In this document: in pieces, positions 16,992 to 26,005 of the stretch
Position numbering within the stretch: position 1 is the stretch's first letter
Layout: each line of letters starts with the position of its first letter
Assembly (NCBI RefSeq): GCF_001444425.1
Contig: NZ_CP013189.1
Span: 3,038,001-3,102,000, forward strand
Length of the DNA stretch: 64,000 nt
Reading direction: 5' to 3'
Source: Pseudohongiella spirulinae
Lineage (GTDB): Bacteria > Pseudomonadota > Gammaproteobacteria > Pseudomonadales > Pseudohongiellaceae
Made by a program: the position numbers and the translations under genes
The notes under the pieces: model-generated
Told to the model about the DNA's origin: nothing
What the model saw: the letters and a program-made list of their open reading frames with translations, nothing else
Databases searched by the model: none

Positions 16992-18212
16992 TCAGACTGA
17001 CGCGTCACACCTTTCTATGACCATGGCAATGCCCTGGCCAACGCCAACACACATGGTACACAGGGCATACAGCCCTCCTGTGCGCTCCAGTTCTATCATG
17101 GCTGTTGTGACCAGGCGCGCACCGCTCATGCCCAGCGGGTGCCCCAATGCTATAGCCCCGCCATTAGGGTTCACGTTTGCGGCATCATCGGCAAGGCCCA
17201 GCTCGCGCAGGACAGCAAGCGATTGGGCCGCAAAAGCTTCGTTCAGTTCAATAACGTCCATATCAGCCAGCGTTAACCCCACCAGGCGGAGCACCTTATG
17301 AACGGCGGCCACTGGCCCAGCACCCATAATGCGTGGCTCAATACCGGCCACCGCCATAGCACGCACCTTGGCACGAGCACTCAGCCCGTAGTCTTTAACC
17401 GCATTCTCAGAAGCCAATAACAGTGCGCACGCCCCATCATTTACGCCCGATGAGTTACCTGCAGTCACACTGCCATTTTGTCGAAATGGAGTGCCGAGGG
17501 CCGACAGAGCCTCCAACGAAGCATCGGCGCGGATATGCTCGTCGTGCTCGACAACCAGGTCACTGCGCTTTTTCTGCGGAATTGATACGGGAATTATCTC
17601 CTCTGTAAACCGGCCGGAGTCACGAGCTGCTGTCGCCTTTTGCTGGCTGCGCAGCGCAAACGCATCCTGATCGGCCCTGCTGACGCCGAATTGCGCTGCA
17701 ACTTCCTCAGCCGTCTCCGGCATCGAGTGGGTGCCGTAAATTGAGGCCAGACGCTTGTTTATAAAGCGCCAGCCAATGGTTGTGTCGTACAGCTCCTGGC
17801 TGCGGCTGAAGGCAGTCTCGGCTTTACCCAGCACAAACGGCGCCCGCGACATGGACTCGACACCGCCTGCCACCACTAATTGGGCCTCGCCCGTACGAAT
17901 TGCCCGGGACGCATAACCCACGGCGTCCATTCCGGACCCACACAGGCGATTGATAGTCGTTCCGGGCACATCGACCGGCAAGCCGGCAAGCAGAGCCGAC
18001 ATTCGCGCCACGTTGCGATTATCCTCGCCCGCCTGATTGGCACAGCCATAAACCACATCATCCACCTCGGACCATTGAATGCCTGTGTTACGCTCAATCA
18101 GTGCACGTATCGGCAGGGCACCCAGATCGTCTGCCCGGACTGCAGCAAGTGCACCGCCATAACGACCAATGGGTGTGCGAACGGCATCACAGATAAAAGC
18201 ATCTTTCAACAT
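16992..18212 (-). CDS. paaJ: 3-oxoadipyl-CoA / 3-oxo-5,6-dehydrosuberyl-CoA thiolase PaaJ
   Basis: This is the thiolase of the lower phenylacetate pathway, releasing acetyl-CoA and ending in succinyl-CoA. It is about 406 residues, with the nucleophilic Cys in [14 protein letters not shown], the [11 protein letters not shown] motif and the terminal CxG segment MCVGVGQG. Starting [20 protein letters not shown] at 18212, with GGAG 6 nt upstream, is better than the longer frame from 18245. Context separates it from a generic PhaA-type thiolase. It is flanked by paaG and paaA. Confidence 0.9.
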   Translation of the reverse strand: MLKDAFICDAVRTPIGRYGGALAAVRADDLGALPIRALIERNTGIQWSEVDDVVYGCANQAGEDNRNVARMSALLAGLPVDVPGTTINRLCGSGMDAVGYASRAIRTGEAQLVVAGGVESMSRAPFVLGKAETAFSRSQELYDTTIGWRFINKRLASIYGTHSMPETAEEVAAQFGVSRADQDAFALRSQQKATAARDSGRFTEEIIPVSIPQKKRSDLVVEHDEHIRADASLEALSALGTPFRQNGSVTAGNSSGVNDGACALLLASENAVKDYGLSARAKVRAMAVAGIEPRIMGAGPVAAVHKVLRLVGLTLADMDVIELNEAFAAQSLAVLRELGLADDAANVNPNGGAIALGHPLGMSGARLVTTAMIELERTGGLYALCTMCVGVGQGIAMVIERCDASV

Positions 18213-18384
18213 CACTAACTCCAAATTGACACAGCACTGCCTCAATGCAGCCTTGCGGCAGGCATCAAAAGCGGTGCAGCACAGTAATATTTTGATTCAC
18301 AACCAAGACACAACAGAGGCAGTGCACTCTTATCGGTGCACACTGTGAGATCTGTCTCGTCAATATTGCTACTTCGACGGCCTG

Positions 18385-19179
18385 TCAGTCACCACGAAAA
18401 ACCGGTGGCCGCTTATCCAGGAAAGCAGCAACACCTTCGCGATAATCGTGCGACTGCCCCAAACGCCGCATGGCATATTTTTCATTCTCCATTTGCTGGT
18501 GCATGGGGGTAGAGAATGATTCATTCAGAAGACGTTTTGTTTCGGCCAATCCCCGTGTAGGTTGAGTGGCGAGATACCTGGCGAGCTCCATTGTTTCTGA
18601 CATCAGTGCATCATCATCCACACAGCGCCAGATCATGCCCCAGTTTTCCGCCTGCTCGGCGGGTAGTTTGTCACCCAACAGAGCCAGACCTTTGGCGCGA
18701 GGCAATCCAAGCGCGCGAGGTAAGTTCCAGGTGCCACCCGAATCAGGAATCAAGCCAATTTTACAGAACACTTGTACAAATTTGGCGGAGCGTGCTGCCA
18801 GCACAATATCACAAGCGAGCGCGATGCTGGCGCCGGCACCCGCAGCAACTCCATTCACGGCACAGAGAACCGGCTTATCAAGAGTCATGATCGATCTGAC
18901 AAAAGGGTTGTAGTATTTCTCTACCGACTCACCCAGATCAAGCGGACCCGCATCAGATTGCACAGTTCTGTCATTCAGATCCTGACCCGCACAGAAGCCA
19001 CGACCGGCGCCAGTTATTAACAGGCAACGTACTTCCGGATTAGTGCGCGCATCGTTCATTGCGACACGTACTTCTTCGTGCATGGCAACCGTAAAGCTGT
19101 TCAGAGTCTCAGGGCGATTCAGCGTCAGAACTGCCACGCCGTCCTCTACGGTGTACATAATATTTGCGAATGCTGTCAT
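18385..19179 (-). CDS. paaG: Ring 1,2-epoxyphenylacetyl-CoA isomerase PaaG
   Basis: This crotonase-fold enzyme of 264 residues has the CoA-binding and oxyanion-hole segments GAGRGFCAGQDLNDR and VNGVAAGAGASIALACDIVL. PaaG converts the epoxide to oxepin-CoA and also acts in later double-bond isomerisation. The length, the DLNDR segment and its position between paaZ and paaJ favour PaaG over the hydratase PaaF. A 172-bp gap to paaJ contains inverted GTGCAC repeats and no gene. Confidence 0.88.
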   Translation of the reverse strand: MTAFANIMYTVEDGVAVLTLNRPETLNSFTVAMHEEVRVAMNDARTNPEVRCLLITGAGRGFCAGQDLNDRTVQSDAGPLDLGESVEKYYNPFVRSIMTLDKPVLCAVNGVAAGAGASIALACDIVLAARSAKFVQVFCKIGLIPDSGGTWNLPRALGLPRAKGLALLGDKLPAEQAENWGMIWRCVDDDALMSETMELARYLATQPTRGLAETKRLLNESFSTPMHQQMENEKYAMRRLGQSHDYREGVAAFLDKRPPVFRGD

Positions 19180-19209
19180 TATTTTTTCTCGCCTCCATGA
19201 ACCGATTGA

Positions 19210-21258
19210 TTACGCATCACGTCGTACAACCAGCGTCAGAATGTCATAGTGTGCGCACAACTCACCGCGCTGATTCATAATCTGTACATCCCAGACAACA
19301 ACGCCCGTTGCTTCTTTGTCATCCGGTCGCTTATCTTTTTCTATCTTCTGCTTGACCGTCAGCCGCGCTTGAATCGTGTCGCCAATGCCCACCGGCTCTA
19401 TGAAGCGCAGATTTTCCAGACCATAATTTGCAAGAACCGGGCCCGGGGAAGGTTCGACGAACATACCAGCCGCCGCGGAAATGAGGAAATAGCCGTGCGC
19501 CACGCGTTTGCCAAACAGGGATTCGGACGCTGCCAGCTCATCAAAGTGGGCATAAAAATGGTCACCACTCAGGCAGCCGAAATTGACAATGTCAGCCTCA
19601 GTGACCGTTCTTCGGTAGGTCAGCAGGCTTTCCCCAACCTGAAGGTCTTCGAAGTGTTTTCTGAACGGATGGATGTCAGTGCTTGTTGTTCGCGCTCCTG
19701 GGGAATACTCGCGTGTTATGGCCATGAGCATGGTCGGGTTGCCCTGAACAGACGTGCGCTGCATGTAATGTTTGACGGCTCTGACCCCGCCCAGCTCTTC
19801 ACCACCGCCCGCGCGTCCGGGACCGCCGTGAACCAGTTGCGGTAGCGGCGAACCGTGCCCGGTAGATGATTCCGCACAGTCACGATTCAGCACCAGCAAA
19901 CGGCCATGATAGGGCGCCATACGCAACACAAATTCCGCAACCTCTTCCTGATCTGCAGATACTACTGAGCTGACCAGGCTGCCGCGTCCGTAACTCACGA
20001 GCGTGACTGCTTCCTCTGTCGAGTTGTACGGCATAATCGTTGTCACCGGACCAAAAGCTTCCAGAGAATGCGCTGGACTTTGCTCGTCCATGGGCTCCTT
20101 ACACAGCAATACGGTAGGAGGGTAGAAAGCCGCCGGTATTGCGTTATCGCCAACGAGATCAAAAGACTCGTCCCCGCCGATCAGGCACTCACAAACTTCA
20201 CGCAGTGCATTTACGCAACTGCTGACATCCTGCTTCTGCGAAGCACTGACCAGCGGCCCCATTGTTACGCCGTCCACAGCAGGGTCGCCGATTACGACCT
20301 TTTGCAGGCGCTCACGAAGTGCCGATATCACCGCTTCGACCTTACTGGCTGGCACCAGAACCCGGCGAATAGCCGTACACTTCTGCCCGGCCTTGGCTGT
20401 CATTTCGCGAACCACTTCATTGATGAACAGGCCAAACTCAGGATCTGTGTCCGCAACTGACGCACCCAGCACGCAGCAGTTGAGTGAATCCGCCTCCATG
20501 TTAAAGGGAATGCGTCGACGAACAATATTCGGATGGTTGCACAACTTCTGCCCGGTCGATGCCGAACCGGTAAACGTGACCACATCCTGCTCAAGAAGGT
20601 GATCCAGCAGGTCGCCTGTGCTTCCGCAAATCAGCTGCAATGAACCCGGCGGCAGAATCTCCGACTCAACAATCGCCTTTACAACAGCCTCTGTGACATA
20701 GGCCGTATCGGTAGCAGGCTTAACAACAACGGGCACACCGGCAATCAGGCTTGGAGCGATTTTTTCCAGCATCCCCCAACAGGGAAAGTTGAAGGCGTTA
20801 ATATGCACCGAAACGCCCAACCGAGGCACCAGTATGTGCCTGGCAGAAAAACTGTTATCTGCCGAAAGCCGTTCCGCCGGACCTTCCACGATAAAGCGCT
20901 GGTTAGCAAACTCACGCCTCGCAAGGCTGGAATAGGCGAAAAGGGTGCCAATGCCACCATCAATATCAATACGATGGTCGCCCGCCGTCGCACCTGTATG
21001 ATCAGAAATTTTGTAGAACTCTTTCTTACGGCTTGTCAGATACAATGCCAGCTGCTTGAGCAATGCGGCCCTTTCATGCAACGTCATCGCTTGTAAAGCA
21101 GGCACCCCCACCTCGCGACCAAATCGTAGCACCTCAGGAAAGTCCACACCCGCACTGGAGACACCTGCGACCCGGACACCACTAACAGCATCATATACTG
21201 CACGGCCCTCTTCTTCGCTGTAAAACCAATTCCCACCAATATAGCTTGCTGTTTTCAT
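19210..21258 (-). CDS. paaZ: Bifunctional oxepin-CoA hydrolase / semialdehyde dehydrogenase PaaZ
   Basis: PaaZ opens the oxepin-CoA ring and oxidises the aldehyde formed. Starting at the ATG at 21258 (GGAG 9 nt upstream) it is 682 residues. An aldehyde dehydrogenase domain (about 1-515) has the NAD-binding region HINAFNFPCWG, VTFTGSASTGQKL and the catalytic Cys in KAGQKCTAIRR. A MaoC-type hot-dog hydratase domain (about 535-680) has HFEDLQVGESLLTYRRTVTE and SGDHFYAHFDE. The N-terminal extension to 21345 is rich in unusual residues and is not needed. It is the first gene of the minus-strand paa series, with a PaaX-like motif about 60 bp upstream. Confidence 0.94.
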   Translation of the reverse strand: MKTASYIGGNWFYSEEEGRAVYDAVSGVRVAGVSSAGVDFPEVLRFGREVGVPALQAMTLHERAALLKQLALYLTSRKKEFYKISDHTGATAGDHRIDIDGGIGTLFAYSSLARREFANQRFIVEGPAERLSADNSFSARHILVPRLGVSVHINAFNFPCWGMLEKIAPSLIAGVPVVVKPATDTAYVTEAVVKAIVESEILPPGSLQLICGSTGDLLDHLLEQDVVTFTGSASTGQKLCNHPNIVRRRIPFNMEADSLNCCVLGASVADTDPEFGLFINEVVREMTAKAGQKCTAIRRVLVPASKVEAVISALRERLQKVVIGDPAVDGVTMGPLVSASQKQDVSSCVNALREVCECLIGGDESFDLVGDNAIPAAFYPPTVLLCKEPMDEQSPAHSLEAFGPVTTIMPYNSTEEAVTLVSYGRGSLVSSVVSADQEEVAEFVLRMAPYHGRLLVLNRDCAESSTGHGSPLPQLVHGGPGRAGGGEELGGVRAVKHYMQRTSVQGNPTMLMAITREYSPGARTTSTDIHPFRKHFEDLQVGESLLTYRRTVTEADIVNFGCLSGDHFYAHFDELAASESLFGKRVAHGYFLISAAAGMFVEPSPGPVLANYGLENLRFIEPVGIGDTIQARLTVKQKIEKDKRPDDKEATGVVVWDVQIMNQRGELCAHYDILTLVVRRDA

Positions 21259-21318
21259 TTTGTTAGTCTCCGTGATGCAGTTTTGCCGCTTTAACCATCG
21301 GCAGATAGCTGCCGCAAA

Positions 21319-21326
21319 TATGATAC
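21319..21326. promoter_or_regulatory. PaaX-like half site before paaZ
   Basis: TATGATAC within ATATGATACAT recurs here, the same 11-mer that occurs in inverse orientation before paaA. It lies about 60 bp upstream of paaZ, so paaZ and paaA may share a regulator. Confidence 0.4.
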
Positions 21327-21649
21327 ATTTTTTTGCGATTATCAAGCATTAATGTACTATTTAGCGAACCCCGAAAAAGCAAGGCAAAGCCCGACCGCAG
21401 ATCAGTCACTACTGCTTCTCAAGCAATACAGCTATGCCTGGCTGGCAAATTGAACGCCACGGAATAATTCTGAATACTGCACAAAAAAGATGAATGCGTG
21501 CGTTTATACAAAACGTTTTTTGAATTGCCCGGTGAACTTTCCAGGCCTGAGGGTGATTTCAGGCCGATTCGCCTGACGTCTCACTTGACAGGAGCGACTA
21601 AGTTACAGACTTGATCAATCTCACCATACTGGCTCTGTGAGAGCATTGT
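21327..21649. other. Intergenic region, no supported gene
   Basis: This region lies between the paaZ promoter and the icd terminator region. It contains a GGCCTGA/TCAGGCC hairpin (7-bp arms, about 21553-21575) without a T-run. No coding frame with a plausible start or family resemblance was found. Confidence 0.5.
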
Positions 21650-21678
21650 GCACCGCGCTTACATAATAACCGCGGTGC
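21650..21678 (-). terminator. Hairpin after icd
   Basis: Perfect 8-bp arms (GCACCGCG and CGCGGTGC) surround a 13-nt loop just past the icd stop. There is no T-run on the minus strand, so intrinsic termination is not certain. Confidence 0.4.
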
Positions 21679-21689
21679 TACCAGCTGGG

Positions 21690-23162
21690 TTACTGGCCCT
21701 GCCCGAGGGCATAACCGGCTTCACCGTCAAAGGTATAAAGATTCTCGGTTTTGATGACATCCACGCCGGACTCAATTAATCCACCAAGAATGCATAAGAT
21801 GTCCTGATGCGACGGTGCAGACGCGTCGTCCGATGCCAGATAGCGGCAACGCCAATGGTCAGTGCAGAACGTCTCGGGGAAACCATTTGGCCAGACTTTA
21901 ATGCCCCTGTTGGTGATCATCTGCAGGCTCAGCGCACTCTCTGAATGCTGATTCAGGCGACTCGCCAAAAACTCCGGATCACTGTTTGGTTCATGCACAA
22001 ATACATCAACACCTACAAGCTTTTTTTCTGCTGGTGCTTTTCGCTGGTATGATGATTTGCTGACCGGTGCTTCGGGTGGATTCTGGTAGCGTACCGGCTT
22101 GAATATCTTGGGCTCATGACCCAGACGGGCAACTACAGCATCCGCGAATTCCGCCGTCGATACATGCTGCAGCGTTTGCTCACCACGCAAGTCGCCAGTA
22201 TGTATCCCCTCTTCGATGGTTGCCAGCCATGCATTATGAACCTGTTCGGCAACATCTGCCTGCCGTATATGAACCAGCATCATGACGGCACCTAGCAGGA
22301 TGCCGCTGGGGTTGGCAATGCCCTGGCCTGCGATATCAGGCGCACTGCCGTGAATCGCTTCGAACATGGCAACATGGTCACCGATATTGGCACTACCCGC
22401 CAGACCGACACTGCCGGTCATTTCAGCTGCGATGTCACTGATAATGTCACCATAAAGATTCGAGGTCACAATCACATCAAACTGTTCAGGGCGCGTAGCG
22501 ATCCTCGCGCTACCGATATCAATGATATATCGCTCCTGCTCGATGTCCGGATATTCTGCACCGATCTCCTGAAAGACTTTATAGAACAGGCCATCGGTCA
22601 TCTTCATGATGTTGTCTTTGACCATACAGGTAACTTTTTTGCGTCCCTGTTGACGGGCATATTCAAACGCATAGCGTACGATTTTTTCGCAGCCGGGACG
22701 TGAAATCAGTTTCAAACACTGAAACACCTCATCGGTTTGCCGGTGTTCTATGCCCGCGTACAAATCCTCTTCATTCTCTCTGATGATGACAAGATCCATA
22801 GCAGGATGTTGCGTCTTGACAAACGGTGCGTAGCTGACGCAGGGCCGCACATTGGCGTACAGGCCCAGCGTCTTGCGAATAGTTACATTCAGGCTTTTGT
22901 ATCCGCTGCCTGAAGGAGTTGTGATTGGACCTTTCAAAAAAACCCGTGTCCGGCGAAGCGATTCCCATGCGGAAGGTTCAATTCCCGAGCTATGCCCTGC
23001 CAGATACACCTGCTCGCCAATATCGATAAACTCGGGTGCGATTCTTGCACCCGCTGCCTCCAGAATTTTAAGAGTGGCCCGGGTAATCTCCGGGCCGATA
23101 CCATCGCCAAGTGCCACGGTAATGGGCACGTTATTCTGGTTAGTCTGAGCGTTCTTCATCAA
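21690..23162 (-). CDS. icd: Isocitrate dehydrogenase, long Thermus/Rickettsia type
   Basis: This TCA-cycle enzyme oxidises isocitrate to 2-oxoglutarate. At 490 residues it has the isopropylmalate/isocitrate dehydrogenase fold: ALGDGIGPEIT at the start, the substrate Ser-loop region GPITTPSGSGYKSLNV, RENEEDLYAGIEHR, metal-binding NLYGDIISDIAAE, and AIHGSAPDIAGQGIANPSG. A C-terminal extension (about 350-490, with VDVFVHEPNSDPEFLASRL) marks the roughly 480-500-residue class known from Thermus and Rickettsia rather than the 416-residue E. coli class. The coenzyme cannot be decided here. The LysR regulator gene lies 64 bp upstream on the same strand. Confidence 0.9.
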   Translation of the reverse strand: MMKNAQTNQNNVPITVALGDGIGPEITRATLKILEAAGARIAPEFIDIGEQVYLAGHSSGIEPSAWESLRRTRVFLKGPITTPSGSGYKSLNVTIRKTLGLYANVRPCVSYAPFVKTQHPAMDLVIIRENEEDLYAGIEHRQTDEVFQCLKLISRPGCEKIVRYAFEYARQQGRKKVTCMVKDNIMKMTDGLFYKVFQEIGAEYPDIEQERYIIDIGSARIATRPEQFDVIVTSNLYGDIISDIAAEMTGSVGLAGSANIGDHVAMFEAIHGSAPDIAGQGIANPSGILLGAVMMLVHIRQADVAEQVHNAWLATIEEGIHTGDLRGEQTLQHVSTAEFADAVVARLGHEPKIFKPVRYQNPPEAPVSKSSYQRKAPAEKKLVGVDVFVHEPNSDPEFLASRLNQHSESALSLQMITNRGIKVWPNGFPETFCTDHWRCRYLASDDASAPSHQDILCILGGLIESGVDVIKTENLYTFDGEAGYALGQGQ

Positions 23163-23226
23163 ATGACTCCTTACTTACATTTGTTACTGCTTACCGAATT
23201 CCTGATCTACTCTCGCTACCTGTTGA

Positions 23227-24138
23227 TCATGCGCGTGAAGCGACAGTGCTGAATACATTGCTTTTGGCAGATTGGCTGATCGCCTCCAGTGCCGGGTGTT
23301 TCAAACGACGTTCAGGCGTGATGGCGTAGTACCGGCAGCTGATATCTGATGTGGTGCCGGCAATGCTCACACCATGCTGCCTGGCAGCCTGCTCGCTAAT
23401 TGCCTCCGGGGCCGGAAACAGACCCACGCCCTCCTGTCCGAACGCCTTCATCAAGCCGGAGTCATCAAACTCAGCTTTGATATATGGCGAGATGCCCATG
23501 TCTGCAAACCAACGCTCCAGGGCAGGCATTAGTGCGCTGTCCGGGCCCGGCATCAACAGCGGGGCGTCGTTGAGCGAGCGCGGGAAATCAACCCGTACTG
23601 ATTCGACAAGTTCCGGGGTTCCATAAAAAGCCAAAGCGCACTCTCCCAGCAGATGGTTGTAACCCTTTACACCGGTATCGGCCGGCAGCGGACGGTCAGC
23701 GATCACCAGATCCAGGTTGTGCACAGCAAGCTCAGCAAACAAGGACTCCAGCTTGTCCTCATAGCAATTGAGCCTGACAGGTTCCTGTAATTGAAGTGCC
23801 GGTGACAGCAGGCTGAATGCTATTGATTTGGGCACTACATTGGATACTCCGACACGCAGCAGAAGGTCGGTATGATGCTGATTGTTTTTAAGTCTGGCCT
23901 CAAGCGACTTGCCTGTCTGGAATATCTCTTCGGCATGAGTGAACGCAAGCTCACCGGCAGATGTCAGTTTTAGACGCCGACCGCTCTGGTAAAAGAGATC
24001 CACACCCAGCGACTGCGCCAGCTCACTGACCTGGCCACTGATGGTTTGTGGTGTCAAATGTAATTGCTCGGCGGCTCGCGTAACACCTCCGTACTTGGCC
24101 ACATTCCAGAAATAGTAGAGCTGTTTGTAGTTCAACAT
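23227..24138 (-). CDS. NhaR-like LysR-family transcriptional regulator
   Basis: It has 304 residues from the ATG at 24138, which begins MLNYKQLYYFWNVAKYGGVT; upstream TTG codons are less likely. The N-terminal winged HTH (RAAEQLHLTPQTISGQVSEL) and the effector domain resemble NhaR, the sodium/alkaline-pH-responsive activator of nhaA in enterobacteria. No antiporter gene is adjacent. Instead it precedes icd on the same strand and diverges from the Sua5-like gene, so its regulon may differ. Confidence 0.85.
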   Translation of the reverse strand: MLNYKQLYYFWNVAKYGGVTRAAEQLHLTPQTISGQVSELAQSLGVDLFYQSGRRLKLTSAGELAFTHAEEIFQTGKSLEARLKNNQHHTDLLLRVGVSNVVPKSIAFSLLSPALQLQEPVRLNCYEDKLESLFAELAVHNLDLVIADRPLPADTGVKGYNHLLGECALAFYGTPELVESVRVDFPRSLNDAPLLMPGPDSALMPALERWFADMGISPYIKAEFDDSGLMKAFGQEGVGLFPAPEAISEQAARQHGVSIAGTTSDISCRYYAITPERRLKHPALEAISQSAKSNVFSTVASRA

Positions 24139-24245
24139 TAGCAACAATCATCAGTTTCAGACGAACAATTGTTAAAATATATTCGATTTTTATTTAACAT
24201 ACAATTCCCTGACAATACTTGTCTTTGCATTCTTCGGCCCCCGCG

Positions 24246-25202
24246 ATGACTCCCGATTGCAACATAGAACACGCAGCAAAAATTCTTCGTGCTGGCGGCC
24301 TGGTGGCCTTTCCAACGGAGACTGTCTATGGTCTGGGGGCAGATGCCGGCAACGATACCGCTTTACTCAACATTTATCGTGTCAAGCAACGACCTGCAGG
24401 GCATCCGCTGATTGTTCATCTGGCAGATGCCCAGCTCTTGCATCGATACGCCCGCGACATCCCGGAATCTGCATGGACATTGGCGGAATTGTTCTGGCCA
24501 GGTCCCATGACCATCGTATTGAAAGCCTCGAAACACACCTCCCGCGTACTCACTGGCGGTCAGGATACGGTGGGGCTCAGAGTACCGTCTCACCCCGTCG
24601 CGCGCTCGCTGCTCAACGCCTTTGATGCCGGTATCGCGGCGCCATCGGCAAACCGCTTTGGTCGCATCAGTCCTACACAGGCCCGACATGTCACAGAAGA
24701 ACTCGGGAGCGATGTAGGCCTGGTGCTGGATGGGGGTAGCTGTGAAGTAGGTCTGGAATCAACAATTGTCGATCTCAGCGCAGATCAGGCCCGCATCCTG
24801 CGCCCCGGCGCGGTCACACAGGCACAAATAGAAGCCGTTATTGGCGAGCTTTCGCCAGACACCAAAGGGTCTCTGCCACGCGTTCCTGGCACCCATACCA
24901 GTCATTACGCGCCACTTACACCACTTTCGCTTGTGACGCGGCAGTCCTTACAGCAGCAGCTTGAACAAAGTGCCGACTCACAAAGCAGAATTGCTGTGCT
25001 CTCCATGACTGCACAACCGCTGACTTTTAAAGGCACTGCCTGGAAGATGATGTCAAATACCTGCAAAGAGTATGGGCAACAGCTGTTTTCCACCCTGCGT
25101 GAGCTCGATAGGCTTCAGTGCGAAAAAATCATTGTCGAGTCACCTCCGTCTACTCCCGAATGGGAGGCAGTAAATGACCGTCTGGCTCGCGCGGCCGGTT
25201 AA
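24246..25202 (+). CDS. L-threonylcarbamoyladenylate synthase, Sua5/TsaC type
   Basis: This enzyme makes threonylcarbamoyl-AMP for the universal t6A37 tRNA modification. It is 318 residues from the ATG at 24246. The YrdC domain (1-200) has the signature GGLVAFPTETVYGLGADA, KQRPAGHPLIVHL, FWPGPMTIVL and GLRVPSHPVA. A linker with RVPGTHTSHYAPLTPL leads to the C-terminal Sua5 domain, making it the long Sua5 form rather than the short E. coli TsaC. TTG codons at 24219 and 24225 are alternative starts; no clear Shine-Dalgarno sequence is visible for any of them. Confidence 0.9.
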   Translation: MTPDCNIEHAAKILRAGGLVAFPTETVYGLGADAGNDTALLNIYRVKQRPAGHPLIVHLADAQLLHRYARDIPESAWTLAELFWPGPMTIVLKASKHTSRVLTGGQDTVGLRVPSHPVARSLLNAFDAGIAAPSANRFGRISPTQARHVTEELGSDVGLVLDGGSCEVGLESTIVDLSADQARILRPGAVTQAQIEAVIGELSPDTKGSLPRVPGTHTSHYAPLTPLSLVTRQSLQQQLEQSADSQSRIAVLSMTAQPLTFKGTAWKMMSNTCKEYGQQLFSTLRELDRLQCEKIIVESPPSTPEWEAVNDRLARAAG

Positions 25203-25238
25203 ACAGAGGAGTACACAGTTATAAACAATTGGCTGATT

Positions 25239-25736
25239 GTGCGAAGCATCGAGGATCTGGCAATCGCCCTGCCACAGATTAACAGACTACTGATGTCGAC
25301 CTGGGACACAACCGATAAATCGGCATCGCTGCGATTGCATGGCGTGTGGATTGACTCCTTTATGGCAACTCATACACCAACACAGTTACCCGCTTTAGAT
25401 CGCAATAATGCCGACAGACATCTGAGCATCCACGAATCCCTGGGGCTCCCGGGTGTCTGGCAACTGTTCCGCCTGCACGATTCCGACGATCAGTCGGACG
25501 TAAGGCCCCAAGACGTATTAACAGCACTAATCAACCAGTCTCGACACTCAATCTCTGACTCGAATAAGTGTCTGATCCCTGTATTGTCAATATCATCAGA
25601 CCTGAAGACCGACGCTGATGACATCCGTCGGCTGGTTGCTGTCGCACAGGACAATGATGTCAACGTGCCGACCGTGTGGTACCAGGATGCAGCATCGGGT
25701 CAGTGTCGCCAGCCAGATAGAGGCGTCATTCACTAG
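25239..25736 (+). CDS. Hypothetical protein, start unclear
   Basis: An open frame of about 165 codons follows the Sua5-type gene in the same reading frame as that gene, after its TAA. The only standard start is GTG at 25239. The strong GAGGAG at 25206-25211 is 27 nt away from it, but 9 nt from an ATA codon at 25221. The protein has no signal peptide, no membrane helix and no family I recognise; it includes LHESLGLPGVW-like HESLGLPGVWQLF and many Asp/Ser residues. It could be a diverged gene or a former extension of the upstream gene. Confidence 0.4.
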   Translation: MRSIEDLAIALPQINRLLMSTWDTTDKSASLRLHGVWIDSFMATHTPTQLPALDRNNADRHLSIHESLGLPGVWQLFRLHDSDDQSDVRPQDVLTALINQSRHSISDSNKCLIPVLSISSDLKTDADDIRRLVAVAQDNDVNVPTVWYQDAASGQCRQPDRGVIH

Positions 25737-25786
25737 TAGGTGTACTATTAAACCACTCCCGACATCGTCCTGCCAGAGAGCGCCTG

Positions 25787-25951
25787 ATGAAACCAAAGAC
25801 CAAAGACCAAAGGCTTGAGGCGACTGATTAACGCCACTGGATATTCTGCTCGCGGCATTCGCTCACTGTGGAGCAATGAAGCTGCATTCCGACAAGAGAC
25901 AGCCTTGTCTGTTGTTCTTTTACCGGTGGTGGTACTTGCAGACATATCAGG
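25787..25951 (+). pseudogene. dgkA: dgkA (diacylglycerol kinase) remnant, frameshifted and truncated
   Basis: ATG at 25787 starts MKPKTK, but a 7-bp unit, accaaag, is present three times (25792-25812), which shifts the frame. Removing one copy joins MKPKTKGLRRLINATGYSAR and then SLWSNEAAFRQETALSVVLL in one frame, the N-terminal third of bacterial diacylglycerol kinase. The membrane helices with the catalytic Asn and Glu are missing; the frame ends near a terminator. The gene is therefore both frameshifted and lacking about two thirds of its coding sequence. Confidence 0.75.
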
Positions 25952-25956
25952 CAATC

Positions 25957-25984
25957 AAAAAAGGGGCCATGAGGCCCCTTTTTT
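25957..25984. terminator. Bidirectional intrinsic terminator
   Basis: A perfect inverted repeat with 12-bp arms (AAAAAAGGGGCC and GGCCCCTTTTTT) surrounds a 4-nt loop, ATGA. It has T-runs on both strands, so it can stop transcripts from the Sua5/dgkA side and from the TonB receptor gene ending at 26006. Confidence 0.9.
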
Positions 25985-26005
25985 GTTGGACGATGACTGA
26001 ATCAA

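Noticed and set aside
18243-18384. Inverted GTGCAC repeats and a TGATTC motif between paaG and paaJ
   Set aside because: Arms are short, there is no T-run and the match to the PaaX consensus is poor; not enough for a terminator or operator call.
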